From Desulfobacteraceae bacterium (lineage in GTDB: Bacteria; Desulfobacterota; Desulfobacteria; Desulfobacterales; JAABPS01), in NCBI GenBank assembly GCA_011391835.1, contig JAABPS010000032.1, positions 1 to 13,354 on the forward strand: 13,354 nucleotides of DNA, written 5' to 3'. A program made the position numbers and the translations under genes. The notes beneath the pieces are model-generated. The model was not told where the DNA came from. It saw only the letters and a list, made by a program, of their open reading frames with translations, and made no database searches. Shown here in pieces: positions 4,707-12,846 of the stretch (positions are counted from its first letter, which is position 1; every line of letters begins with the position of its first letter).

Positions 4707-6254
4707 TCAGGCTTCAATGAGTGTGGCCCCTGTCATCTTTTTAGGCTGCTGAATACCCATGACATGCAAAATCGTCGGCGCAATATCGCACAAACTGCCG
4801 GTTCGCAAATGAATGTTTTTGGATGAATCATCCACAAGTATGAACGGCACCGGATGGGTTGTATGGGCCGTATGCATACCGTCATCGTCGGAAATCATTT
4901 TTTCCGCATTTCCATGATCTGCGGTAACATACGCAACACCTTTTTGAGTCCGCACTTCTTTAATGATTTTGCCAACACATGTATCGACGGCTTCGACCGC
5001 CTTTATTCCGGCATCCAATACACCGGTATGTCCCACCATATCCATATTGGCAAAATTAAGAACGATAAGATCATACGGATTGCTCTTTATCCGAGAAAGA
5101 ACTTCTTCGGTCACTTCATACGCACTCATTTCCGGTTTAAGGTCATAGGTGGCCACATCACGGGGCGACGGGATCAGACAGCGGTCTTCGTGCGCGAAAG
5201 GCGCTTCTTCTCCGCCATTAAAAAAATAGGTTACATGGGCGTATTTCTCTGTTTCGGCTATTCGCAGTTGCCGCAACCCCTGCTGGCTGATGATTTCACC
5301 CAGAATCTGATCCAGGTGAACGGGCGGGAATGCAACCGGCAGATGAAACGACACATCATAAAGAGTCATGCAGACATATTCGCATAGTGCAGGCAAAGGG
5401 TCTCTTTTAAAAGATGTAAAGTCAGGATCAGTAAATACTCTGGTAATTTCCCTTGCCCGGTCAGCTCTGAAATTAAAAAAGATGATGCCATCTCCATCGA
5501 TGATTTTTTTTGTAGTATTTTCATTTCGTATAACAATCGGCTTTACAAATTCATCCGTTTCTTTCCGGGCATAGGAATTTAAAACAGCAGCTACTGGATT
5601 TTTTTCAACAATGCCTTCTCCACGCGTATACAACTGGAAAGCCTTTTCAATACGCTCCCACCGGTTGTCTCTGTCCATTGCATAAAACCGGCCGCAGATG
5701 GTTGAAATACTGCCGTGATCGACCTTTTCCATGTATGTCTGGAGATTCTGAATGTATTCAACCCCGCTCTCCGGCGGGGTGTCCCGGCCATCCAAAATGG
5801 CATGCACGCAGACAGTGACATCGTTTTCCTTTGCCATATCCAGCAGGGCAAAGAGGTGGGCAAGCTGACTGTGAACGCCGCCGTCTGAAACAAGGCCCAT
5901 TAAGTGAAGGGTAGACCCCTTTTCTTTTACACGCGAAAGAATATGATTCAAGGTGGCATTGGTTGAAAAACTACCTTCCCGGATGGCTGCATCGATTCTT
6001 AAAAGGTCCTGATAAACAACTCTGCCGGCACCAATATTTAGATGCCCAACTTCTGAATTGCCCATAATGCCTTCCGGGAGCCCAACCGCTTCACCGGAAC
6101 ATAAAAGCTGTGTGTTTGGAAATTCTTCGAATAGCCTGTCAAGTATCGGCGTATTTGCCAGTTTCACAGCATTTCCCTTTGTTTCCTGATTTATTCCCCA
6201 CCCGTCTAAAATCATCAGCAGGTGGGGCCTGGTGTTGGTTTTACTCATGGGCAT
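4707..6254 (-). CDS. gpmI: 2,3-bisphosphoglycerate-independent phosphoglycerate mutase
   Basis: GpmI interconverts 3- and 2-phosphoglycerate in glycolysis and gluconeogenesis in the cytoplasm, using two Mn ions and a phosphoserine intermediate. The 515 residues match the usual length. The alkaline-phosphatase-like metal sites are visible: D17 in LDGWG, the catalytic serine S67 in MGNSEVGH, and later NMDMVGHTG and TADHGNAEK. The lid domain carries DGRDTPPESG, DRDNRWERIEKA and NFRADRARE. Two ATGs six bases apart (6254 and 6248) are both possible. GGAG lies 3 nt from the first and 9 nt from the second, so 6248 may be the true start. It is the last gene of the housekeeping operon, 34 bp after rsfS. 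No terminator was seen downstream, where a repeat lies 10 bp past the stop. Confidence 0.97.
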   Translation of the reverse strand: MPMSKTNTRPHLLMILDGWGINQETKGNAVKLANTPILDRLFEEFPNTQLLCSGEAVGLPEGIMGNSEVGHLNIGAGRVVYQDLLRIDAAIREGSFSTNATLNHILSRVKEKGSTLHLMGLVSDGGVHSQLAHLFALLDMAKENDVTVCVHAILDGRDTPPESGVEYIQNLQTYMEKVDHGSISTICGRFYAMDRDNRWERIEKAFQLYTRGEGIVEKNPVAAVLNSYARKETDEFVKPIVIRNENTTKKIIDGDGIIFFNFRADRAREITRVFTDPDFTSFKRDPLPALCEYVCMTLYDVSFHLPVAFPPVHLDQILGEIISQQGLRQLRIAETEKYAHVTYFFNGGEEAPFAHEDRCLIPSPRDVATYDLKPEMSAYEVTEEVLSRIKSNPYDLIVLNFANMDMVGHTGVLDAGIKAVEAVDTCVGKIIKEVRTQKGVAYVTADHGNAEKMISDDDGMHTAHTTHPVPFILVDDSSKNIHLRTGSLCDIAPTILHVMGIQQPKKMTGATLIEA

Positions 6255-6288
6255 TGTCTCCGGCAGAGAATCATTTCACCACAGCACC

Positions 6289-6684
6289 TTAACTCCGTTT
6301 TTTTCTGGTACCTGTTTTTTTTATTTTATCTATGGGCAGTTGTTTTGCCTCTGACCAGAGTCCTTCAAGGTCATAAAAATCACGAACCGGCTGATAAAAT
6401 ACATGAATCACCGCATGGCCATAATCGAGCAGAACCCAGTGCCCCTCCTTCATTCCTTCGATGCTGAGCGGGCGGATACCATGCGTCTTAAGAGTTAAAT
6501 GGATATGTTCAGCAATGGCCATTACCTGCCTGTTGGAAGATCCGCTGCAGATGATAAAAACATCCGTAAACGATGTTAACTCCCGGACGTCCAGTGCGAT
6601 AAGGTTCATTGCTTTTTTCCCCAGCGCGGCCTGAATGTAATCATCAATGGGCGGATCAAGCGGTGGAACCGATACTCGGGTCAT
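6289..6684 (-). CDS. rsfS: Ribosome silencing factor RsfS (DUF143/Iojap family)
   Basis: RsfS binds ribosomal protein L14 on the 50S subunit and blocks joining with 30S, lowering translation when nutrients are short. The 131 residues fit the family. Recognisable stretches are ALGKKAMNLIALDVRELTSFTDVFIICSGSSNRQVMAIAEHI in the middle, then the EGMKEGHWVLLDYG region and VIHVFYQPVRDFYDLEGLW, all typical of Iojap-like proteins. The ATG overlaps the nadD stop by 4 bp (ATGA), the usual nadD-rsfS arrangement. The C-terminus is a short lysine/arginine-rich tail. Confidence 0.95.
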   Translation of the reverse strand: MTRVSVPPLDPPIDDYIQAALGKKAMNLIALDVRELTSFTDVFIICSGSSNRQVMAIAEHIHLTLKTHGIRPLSIEGMKEGHWVLLDYGHAVIHVFYQPVRDFYDLEGLWSEAKQLPIDKIKKTGTRKKRS

Positions 6685-7358
6685 GTATAAAGTCCTTTAG
6701 ATTTAATATAAGCTTCCACACCGGATGGCAGCAGTGAGTGAACCGGCATTTTATTTTTCAGTAATTTTCGAATCATTGTTGCTGAAATATCAATGGGCGT
6801 TACAGGATAATAATAGATGGGCATCTTATCCGGATGATGATATTTCTTCTCCAGCGAGGAATACTCATAGTGCGGTGATATATTGGATTGAATATATCGT
6901 TCAAGCGGTTCACATAAAGCGCTGTTCACAGGCGAGTTGCTGCCCGGCCTGGACATGACGATAAAAGAAATTATATCAAATAGATCCATATACGATTTCC
7001 ATGTATCGATTTCAAAAAAGGCATCCCTGCCCATGATGAGATAGAACTGTTTATTGCCCGCCATGGTTGACTGGTAATGGTGAACCGTATCAATTGTATA
7101 CGAAGGCCCATTGCGCTTCAGCTCAACATCAGAAATCTCAAAGGCATGTGCAAAAAGAGAATTATCCGATAATGCAATACGGAGCATATTCATGCGATCA
7201 TCGGCATTTGCCACAGTTTCTGTCTCTTTGTGCGGGGGAATCGCCGATGGGATAAAGATGATTTTATCCAGAGGAAAACCGTCTTTTATCTCTTTTGCTA
7301 CCTGAAGGTGGCCATTATGAACCGGATTAAATGTGCCGCCAAATAAGCCTACTCGCAT
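6681..7358 (-). CDS. nadD: Nicotinate-nucleotide adenylyltransferase
   Basis: NadD transfers AMP from ATP to nicotinic acid mononucleotide, giving deamido-NAD, the second-last step of NAD synthesis. The 225-residue protein has the nucleotidyltransferase signature GGTFNPVHNGH at residues 7-17, with the two histidines of the HxGH-type motif (H14, H17). A C-terminal ISATMIR corresponds to the family's ISxTxxR ATP-binding motif. IPSAIPPHK and the MGRDAF segment are also typical. It sits 71 bp after proA and is coupled to rsfS by a 4 bp overlap. A separate promoter in the 71 bp gap is possible but not evident. Confidence 0.96.
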   Translation of the reverse strand: MRVGLFGGTFNPVHNGHLQVAKEIKDGFPLDKIIFIPSAIPPHKETETVANADDRMNMLRIALSDNSLFAHAFEISDVELKRNGPSYTIDTVHHYQSTMAGNKQFYLIMGRDAFFEIDTWKSYMDLFDIISFIVMSRPGSNSPVNSALCEPLERYIQSNISPHYEYSSLEKKYHHPDKMPIYYYPVTPIDISATMIRKLLKNKMPVHSLLPSGVEAYIKSKGLYT

Positions 7359-7429
7359 ACATTTATACCTGTTCGTTTTACCACAGTAAATGAAATCATA
7401 CGCATCCGTTTAAAATTCAGCCAGACCCT

Positions 7430-8686
7430 TTATTCTCTTACTTGTCCGCTTCCGAAAACGACAAACTTGCTGGTTGTAAGTTCTTCCACGCCCATGGGCC
7501 CAAAAGCGTGCAGCTTTGATGTGCTAATCCCAATCTCAGCGCCAAGCCCTAACTGCCCTCCGTCATTGAAACGGGTAGACGCATTTACCAGAACCACAGA
7601 GGAGTCAACTTCTCTGACGAATTTTCTTGCGCGTGCATAATCCGACGTCATAATCGCGTCCGTGTGGCTGGAACTGTAAGTAGATATATGGGATATAGCC
7701 TGATCTATATCCGATACAACCTTCACTGCAAGAATCAAATCCAGGTATTCCTCCGGCCAGTCCGCTTCAGTCGCCTTTTTAGCATCCGGTAAAATCTTGC
7801 AGGTTTTGTCGCATCCCCGAATTTCAACACCGGCCTTTTTAAACCGTTTGGCCATACGCGGAAGAAAAGCAGCAGCTTCGTTCTCGTGAACGAGCATGGT
7901 TTCCATGGCATTACAAACACCCGGACGTTGGACTTTTGAGTTAAAGCAGATATCGTCCGCCATGGCATGATCCGCTCCCAGATCCACGTACACATGGCAT
8001 ACGCCTTTATAGTGTTTTAAAACAGGTATTTTTGAATGTTCAACCACAAAACGGATGAGACTTTCACCTCCGCGGGGAATAATCAGATCAATACATTCTT
8101 CCTGCGCGAGGAGTGTGTTTAATGCGGATCGGTCTTTTACAGGAACCACCTGAGCTGCATTTTCCGGAAGGCCTGTCTTATGCAATGCATCGCTGATGAT
8201 GCCGGCCAACGCTTGATTGGAGTAAAAGGCCTCTGATCCTCCCCGAAGGATTACGGCATTGCCCGCTTTGAGACATAAGGCTGCAGCGTCAATGGTCACA
8301 TTGGGTCTGGACTCATATATGATACCGATTACACCCAGCGGGATGCGCACTTTCGACACCTGCAACCCATTTGGCCGTATCCATGTTTTTATCACTGAGC
8401 CCACAGGGTCCTCAAGCTGTATGATTTCCTTAATGCCCTGAACCATGGACTCGATGGTTGAATCCGAGATGGTTAACCGGTCAATCATCGCACTTGTAAG
8501 TCCCATTTCTTTGGCACTTTCTATATCTCTTCGGTTTTCTGTGATAATATGCGCTGCATTTTGGGCTATATCTTCTGCCAGGTGGCGAAGTGCTTTATTT
8601 TTCTTTTCCGAAGAATATTTCGCCATCTCTATTGAAGCAGTTCGTGCCTGCTTGGCTATCGCTGTTATGGTTGACTCAATAGACAT
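7430..8686 (-). CDS. proA: Glutamate-5-semialdehyde dehydrogenase (gamma-glutamyl phosphate reductase)
   Basis: ProA reduces gamma-glutamyl phosphate to glutamate-5-semialdehyde with NADPH, the second step of proline synthesis. The protein belongs to the aldehyde dehydrogenase superfamily, with the catalytic cysteine near residue 258 in RPGVCNAME. IYESRPNVT, LRGGSEA and the late NASTRFNDGGQLGLGAEIGIST are family hallmarks. I start it at the ATG at 8686 (418 residues, close to the usual 417), because GGGGG lies 4 nt upstream. The in-frame ATG at 8704 would place this ribosome-binding site inside the gene. It follows proB by 36 bp; the two products act consecutively and may channel the unstable acyl phosphate. 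Confidence 0.97.
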   Translation of the reverse strand: MSIESTITAIAKQARTASIEMAKYSSEKKNKALRHLAEDIAQNAAHIITENRRDIESAKEMGLTSAMIDRLTISDSTIESMVQGIKEIIQLEDPVGSVIKTWIRPNGLQVSKVRIPLGVIGIIYESRPNVTIDAAALCLKAGNAVILRGGSEAFYSNQALAGIISDALHKTGLPENAAQVVPVKDRSALNTLLAQEECIDLIIPRGGESLIRFVVEHSKIPVLKHYKGVCHVYVDLGADHAMADDICFNSKVQRPGVCNAMETMLVHENEAAAFLPRMAKRFKKAGVEIRGCDKTCKILPDAKKATEADWPEEYLDLILAVKVVSDIDQAISHISTYSSSHTDAIMTSDYARARKFVREVDSSVVLVNASTRFNDGGQLGLGAEIGISTSKLHAFGPMGVEELTTSKFVVFGSGQVRE

Positions 8687-8722
8687 ATTTCCCCCTTTTA
8701 ACATATACTGTCGGCGAATGGT

Positions 8723-9859
8723 TTATTCTTCGGTGATGATAACCAAATTATCCCTATGTATGACTTCATCATAAGGCTGGTATCCCAATCGTTTCTTTAT
8801 CTGGCTTGAATTTAACCCCTTGATTTTCAATATATCAGCAGCGCTGTAATTGACAAGTCCGATGCCCAGGGTATGATGATTTTTGTCTCGAATTTCCACA
8901 GGGGTGCCCACCTGAAAGTCATCGTTGACATCAATAATCCCGATGGGAAGCAGGCTCCTGCCTTTTGTTACAATGGCGCTGGCAGCGCCATTGTCAACAA
9001 TAACCGCTCCTTTGGGTTTTGACGAAAAAGCCAGCCAGCATTTACGGTTTGCCAGCTTTTCTTTCACAGGCTTAAAAAACGTTCCGTTCGATTTTCCGGC
9101 AAAAAAGTTTAGGAGGACATTTGGCCCTTCCCCTTTGGTAATAAACATGGGAATGCCGGCAGCCGTTACTTTTCTTGCTGCTTTGATTTTACTGAGCATT
9201 CCCCCTGTGCCCAATGGCCCGGGAATACCTCCGGCAATCTCTTCATGATGTTTATGAATGACCGATACAACCGGAATGAGCTCTGCATCGGGGTTTATGC
9301 GCGGGTCCTTGGTATAGAGCCCTTCCGTATCAGTTAAATTAATTAAAATATCTGCATCCATGAGCAGAGCAATCATTGCAGCAAGGTTATCATTATCCCC
9401 GAATTCTATTTCTTCCACTGAAACGGTGTCATTCTCATTAATAATCGGAACAATCCTCCAGGACAGAAGTGTATAGAGGGTGTTTCTGGCATTCAAGTAT
9501 CGTTTCCGATTGGAAAAATCATCGCTGGTTAACAAAATCTGGGCAACATTTTTCTTAAAACGCCCAAACGCTTTTTCATACTCCATCATCAGCCCTGCCT
9601 GGCCCACTGCCGCAACAGCCTGTCGTTTTGGTATTTCATCCGGTCTTCGTGAAAGTCCGATTTTTTGAACGCCAGAAGCCATCGCACCTGAGGTTACCAG
9701 GATAATTTCCATGTTTGTATCGATGAGATGGCATATCTGTCTGCTGATGGATTGAATGACCTTTAAATTCAATCCATCATTTTTGGTAAGAACACCGCTT
9801 CCAATTTTTATCACTGCCCGTTTGATGGTGTTATTTTGTATGTGTGGGTTCTTCTTCAT
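8723..9859 (-). CDS. proB: Glutamate 5-kinase
   Basis: ProB phosphorylates glutamate with ATP, the first and normally proline-inhibited step of proline synthesis. The 378-residue protein has an N-terminal amino-acid kinase domain (about residues 13-245) with VIKIGSGVLT, LVTSGAMASG, INENDTVS and FGDNDNLAA, then GTGGMLSKIKAA. A C-terminal PUA domain (about 280-360) has VDNGAASAIVTKGRSLLPIGI. I chose the ATG at 9859, 29 bp inside the end of obgE; the longer frame from TTG at 9892 adds 11 unconserved residues. The overlap suggests coupling to obgE. Feedback control by proline is known for the family and is not shown here. Confidence 0.97.
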   Translation of the reverse strand: MKKNPHIQNNTIKRAVIKIGSGVLTKNDGLNLKVIQSISRQICHLIDTNMEIILVTSGAMASGVQKIGLSRRPDEIPKRQAVAAVGQAGLMMEYEKAFGRFKKNVAQILLTSDDFSNRKRYLNARNTLYTLLSWRIVPIINENDTVSVEEIEFGDNDNLAAMIALLMDADILINLTDTEGLYTKDPRINPDAELIPVVSVIHKHHEEIAGGIPGPLGTGGMLSKIKAARKVTAAGIPMFITKGEGPNVLLNFFAGKSNGTFFKPVKEKLANRKCWLAFSSKPKGAVIVDNGAASAIVTKGRSLLPIGIIDVNDDFQVGTPVEIRDKNHHTLGIGLVNYSAADILKIKGLNSSQIKKRLGYQPYDEVIHRDNLVIITEE

Positions 9860-10853
9860 TGAGTTTTTCCAGTTCGGTTTCAATCCGGCCAATTAAGCGA
9901 TTCATACCCTCGCCCGTTGCTGCAGAAATACATAGAATCTTTTCTTTTTTCAATGCATTCTGGAACGCGTTGGCTTTTTGACGGGTATCGGGCAGGTCCA
10001 GTTTATTTAAAACAATAATTTGCGGTTTTTCCAACAGGCTTTCGCTAAACGCTTTGAGTTCACTGTTAATCGCCTGATATCCTTCCAGAGGGTTGTCGCT
10101 ATTGATGATTGAGACATCAATCAGATGGATTAAAATACGGGTTCTTTCAATATGCTTTAAAAATTGGATGCCAAGCCCAATTCCTTTATGCGCACCAGAA
10201 ATTAATCCCGGAACATCTGCCACAACAAACGACTTCCCAGAAGATGTTTGCGCAACACCCAGATTCGGTGTTAACGTCGTGAAAGGATAGTTTCCAACTT
10301 TTGGCCTTGCTGAGGTAAATGCACGGATAAGAGTTGATTTTCCTGCATTGGGCATTCCGATGATACCTGCATCAGCAAGGAGTTTAAGCTCAAGCTTGAG
10401 GGTAATGGATTGGCCGGGCTCTCCTGGCTGGGCGAATCGTGGCGTTCGATGGGTAGAACTTTTAAATCGGGTATTACCCCTCCCGCCGATCCCGCCTTTT
10501 GCGATCAGGAAAGATTCATTGGGTACTGTGAAATCTTTAATTAATTCGCCAGTTTCAGCGTTTTTGACGAGTGTGCCGATGGGTATTTCTATTTCGAGGT
10601 CAGCTCCGTTTTTTCCTGTTTTTTGTCTGCTCAACCCGCTGGAACCGTTACGGGCGTGATACTGTTTCTTATAACTAAATTCATACAGAGTTCGTTTTTG
10701 GGAGGAAGACTTTAAAAGGACGTCGCCTCCCTTGCCGCCGTCTCCTCCGTCGGGTCCGCCACGGGGTATAAACTTTTCACGCCTGAAGCTAACACACCCG
10801 CGGCCTCCATCACCGGACTTAACATAAATAATCGCTTCATCAATGAATTTCAC
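9831..10853 (-). CDS. obgE: Obg-family GTPase involved in 50S ribosome assembly
   Basis: ObgE is a GTPase that binds the 50S subunit and links ribosome assembly with growth and stress. The glycine-rich Obg fold occupies residues 1-158, with GDGGRGC and the GGPDGGDGGKGGD stretch. The G domain follows: P-loop GMPNAGKST at 166-174, DVPGL at 213-217, NKLD at 283-286 and SAATGEG at 310-316. At 340 residues it ends shortly after the G domain and has no extra OCT domain, as in many Proteobacteria. The start codon is GTG and overlaps the rpmA stop by 4 bp, which argues for coupling to L27. All GTPase motifs are intact. Confidence 0.97.
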   Translation of the reverse strand: MKFIDEAIIYVKSGDGGRGCVSFRREKFIPRGGPDGGDGGKGGDVLLKSSSQKRTLYEFSYKKQYHARNGSSGLSRQKTGKNGADLEIEIPIGTLVKNAETGELIKDFTVPNESFLIAKGGIGGRGNTRFKSSTHRTPRFAQPGEPGQSITLKLELKLLADAGIIGMPNAGKSTLIRAFTSARPKVGNYPFTTLTPNLGVAQTSSGKSFVVADVPGLISGAHKGIGLGIQFLKHIERTRILIHLIDVSIINSDNPLEGYQAINSELKAFSESLLEKPQIIVLNKLDLPDTRQKANAFQNALKKEKILCISAATGEGMNRLIGRIETELEKLNEEEPTHTK

Positions 10854-11104
10854 TTAGCATAGACACTGACTTTTTTCCGGGAGCGGCCCACCCTTTCATA
10901 AGCCACAATGCCGTCGATTTTCGAAAATAGAGTGTAATCTTTGCCCAATCCAACATTGTTACCAGGATGAATTTTTGTTCCCAGCTGACGAACCAGAATA
11001 TTTCCAGCCAGGACACTTTGACCCCCAAAAATTTTTACACCCCGACGCTGGCCATTACTGTCGCGACCATTTCTGGAACTTCCACCTGCTTTTTTATGTG
11101 CCAT
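10850..11104 (-). CDS. rpmA: 50S ribosomal protein L27
   Basis: This is the 84-residue L27 protein, whose N-terminal tail reaches toward the peptidyl-transferase centre. The MAHKKAGGSSRNGRDSNGQR beginning and the FGGQSVLAGNILVRQLGT core are highly characteristic. The tail starts directly with AHKK, without the cleavable extension found in Firmicutes. It lies 42 bp after rplU and shares 4 bp with obgE. GAGG about 9 nt before the ATG serves as ribosome-binding site. Confidence 0.98.
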   Translation of the reverse strand: MAHKKAGGSSRNGRDSNGQRRGVKIFGGQSVLAGNILVRQLGTKIHPGNNVGLGKDYTLFSKIDGIVAYERVGRSRKKVSVYAK

Positions 11105-11146
11105 TTTTCAAACCTCAATGTGTATCAATAAATTCAAGAAGTTATA

Positions 11147-11458
11147 TCATGCTTTTATGCTGTCAATTTTCACTGCTGTAAACTGCTGACGGTGGCCATG
11201 TTTTCGGCGATATCGTTTACGCCGCTTATACTTGAAAACAATGATCTTTTTGTTTTTGTCCTGTTCAACGATATGGCCATTTACAGCCACTTTTTTAAGA
11301 AGCGGCGTACCAACATTCACCTTCTCTCCGTCAGAAAGCATGAGAATTTTATCAAACGAAACAGTATCGCCCACATTTCCGGACAGCTTCTCGACTTTAA
11401 CGATTTCGCCTTCCTTAACCTTATACTGTTTCCCGCCTGAGTCAACGATAGCGTACAT
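11147..11458 (-). CDS. rplU: 50S ribosomal protein L21
   Basis: This 103-residue protein binds 23S rRNA in the large subunit. MYAIVDSGGKQYKVKEGEI at the start and the basic KYKRRKRYRRKHGHRQ stretch near residues 77-92 are the family hallmarks, and the length is standard. GGAGG (11468-11472 as CCTCC) lies 9 nt before the ATG. It is the first gene of the rplU-rpmA-obgE-proB-proA-nadD-rsfS-gpmI operon, with a promoter in the gap after the dsrP terminator. Confidence 0.98.
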   Translation of the reverse strand: MYAIVDSGGKQYKVKEGEIVKVEKLSGNVGDTVSFDKILMLSDGEKVNVGTPLLKKVAVNGHIVEQDKNKKIIVFKYKRRKRYRRKHGHRQQFTAVKIDSIKA

Positions 11459-11518
11459 GTATGTGTTCCTCCAAAAATATACCCATATAAATAGATACAG
11501 TTTATTTAAAAATCAGAT

Positions 11519-11547
11519 AATATGTAATTTACCCAGGATTTTGTCAA
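11519..11547 (-). promoter_or_regulatory. Candidate promoter of the rplU operon
   Basis: On the minus strand, TTGACA (11547-11542) is followed after 17 nt by CATATT (11524-11519), or after 19 nt by TATTAT. It lies about 60-85 bp before the rplU ATG and just downstream of the dsrP terminator. The -35 is perfect but the -10 is only fair. Confidence 0.5.
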
Positions 11548-11576
11548 GAAAAAATTGAACCACCTGCCTGAGAAAT

Positions 11577-11614
11577 AAAAAAAAGGGCCTCATCTTTGCA
11601 TGAATAAGACCCTT
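11577..11614 (-). terminator. Intrinsic terminator after dsrP
   Basis: In the minus-strand RNA, AAGGGUCUUAU pairs with AUGAGGCCCUU (11 bp including two G-U pairs; arms 11604-11614 and 11583-11593), followed by a run of U from the A run 11577-11584. It begins about 25 bp after the dsrP stop, so the dsr transcript ends before the rplU promoter. Confidence 0.88.
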
Positions 11615-11638
11615 CTTTGAAGAATTTTTGTATATTAC

Positions 11639-12793
11639 TTACGCCGCTGTACCAGCCTCTTCTTTTACCGATACCGCTATTTTAAGCAGGACGGTTATCA
11701 TAAAAAACCCGATCCCATAGATTCCGGCACTGATTGCCAGTTCAGGCAATGTCGGAATATATTCGTTATAGTAATGAAGGGGAGACGGCACAAAACCACC
11801 GGAAATAAGACCCATTCCCTTATCAATCCATGTACCAACAAAAATTACAACACAGGTAATACCCAGGATGAATTCATTGCTTCGTGTAATAGGATTTACC
11901 AGGAGAATAATACCGATGGCCATCAGTGCTACGGATGTCCACATCCATGGAACCAGGATTCCGTCACCCCAGTATAGATATTTAAAATGATCCATATGTT
12001 CAGGGATCTGGCTGTAAAAGACCACAAAAACCTCGCAGAGCATAAAAAAAACATTGGCAATAAGAGCATAGGTAACAATTTTGGCCAGCGCCTGAATGGC
12101 TTTTTTACTGGGCTCAAATGCTGTGAATCGCCTGAGGATAAAGCAGATGAGAATGACAAACGCAGGTCCTGAGGCAAACGCTGAAGACAGAAACCGCGGT
12201 GCGAGTATGGCTGTCAGCCAGAATCCTCTGCCTGGAATGCCACAGTACAGAAATGCTGTAACTGTATGGATGGTAAAGGCCCAGGGAATTGAAATATAGA
12301 TTAACGGTTTTACCCACTTGGGAGGGGCCACTGCAGCCCTTTCAGCTTCAAGAACTTTCCATCCAATAACGATATTTAGCAGAAGATACACGCTGAGTAC
12401 CGTTGCATCCCATAGAAGAACAGAGTTCGGCGTGGGATGCAGAAACAGATTAAGCATTCGTATGGGCTGGCCAAGATCAACCAGAACAAACAGCATGCAC
12501 ATGGACACAGCCGCCACAGCGACAAACTCTCCGACAATGGTCACTTTCCCAAAGGCCTTATAGTCGTGGAGATAATACGGCAGAACCAGCATAACGCCCC
12601 CGGCAGCCACCCCCACAAGAAAGGTTAGCTGGGCAATATAAAATCCCCAGGATACATCACGGCTCATTCCGGTTATCTGAAGGCCGAACATAAACTGATA
12701 TAAATAGCATAAAAAACCGGCACCGATCACACCCAGCAGAAGCATGACCCATGCCCAGTATCCTTTATTTCCTTTTAATGCGGTTTCTAACAT
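11639..12793 (-). CDS. dsrP: DsrP, NrfD-family membrane subunit of the DsrMKJOP complex
   Basis: This integral membrane protein has about ten hydrophobic segments and belongs to the NrfD/PsrC family. It starts with a YWAWVMLLLGVIGAGF helix, followed by MSRDVSWGFYIAQLTFLVGVAAGG, and has the late GTWIDKGMGLI region. In sulfate reducers DsrMKJOP sits in the cytoplasmic membrane and passes electrons between the quinone pool or periplasm and the DsrC trisulfide during sulfite reduction; DsrP is thought to bind and oxidise menaquinol. I place the start at the ATG at 12793 (384 residues), because GAGG lies 5 nt upstream; the GTG at 12799 lies inside the ribosome-binding site. It follows dsrO by about 50 bp and is the last gene before the terminator. 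Confidence 0.93.
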   Translation of the reverse strand: MLETALKGNKGYWAWVMLLLGVIGAGFLCYLYQFMFGLQITGMSRDVSWGFYIAQLTFLVGVAAGGVMLVLPYYLHDYKAFGKVTIVGEFVAVAAVSMCMLFVLVDLGQPIRMLNLFLHPTPNSVLLWDATVLSVYLLLNIVIGWKVLEAERAAVAPPKWVKPLIYISIPWAFTIHTVTAFLYCGIPGRGFWLTAILAPRFLSSAFASGPAFVILICFILRRFTAFEPSKKAIQALAKIVTYALIANVFFMLCEVFVVFYSQIPEHMDHFKYLYWGDGILVPWMWTSVALMAIGIILLVNPITRSNEFILGITCVVIFVGTWIDKGMGLISGGFVPSPLHYYNEYIPTLPELAISAGIYGIGFFMITVLLKIAVSVKEEAGTAA

Positions 12794-12846
12794 AACCACC
12801 TCATTTGCGCGAATTATGAATTATCAGTAAAAAAACTTATTATACG

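Noticed and set aside
4854..5387. Long plus-strand open frames inside gpmI and other housekeeping genes
   Set aside because: They are shadows of strongly conserved minus-strand genes with intact catalytic motifs.
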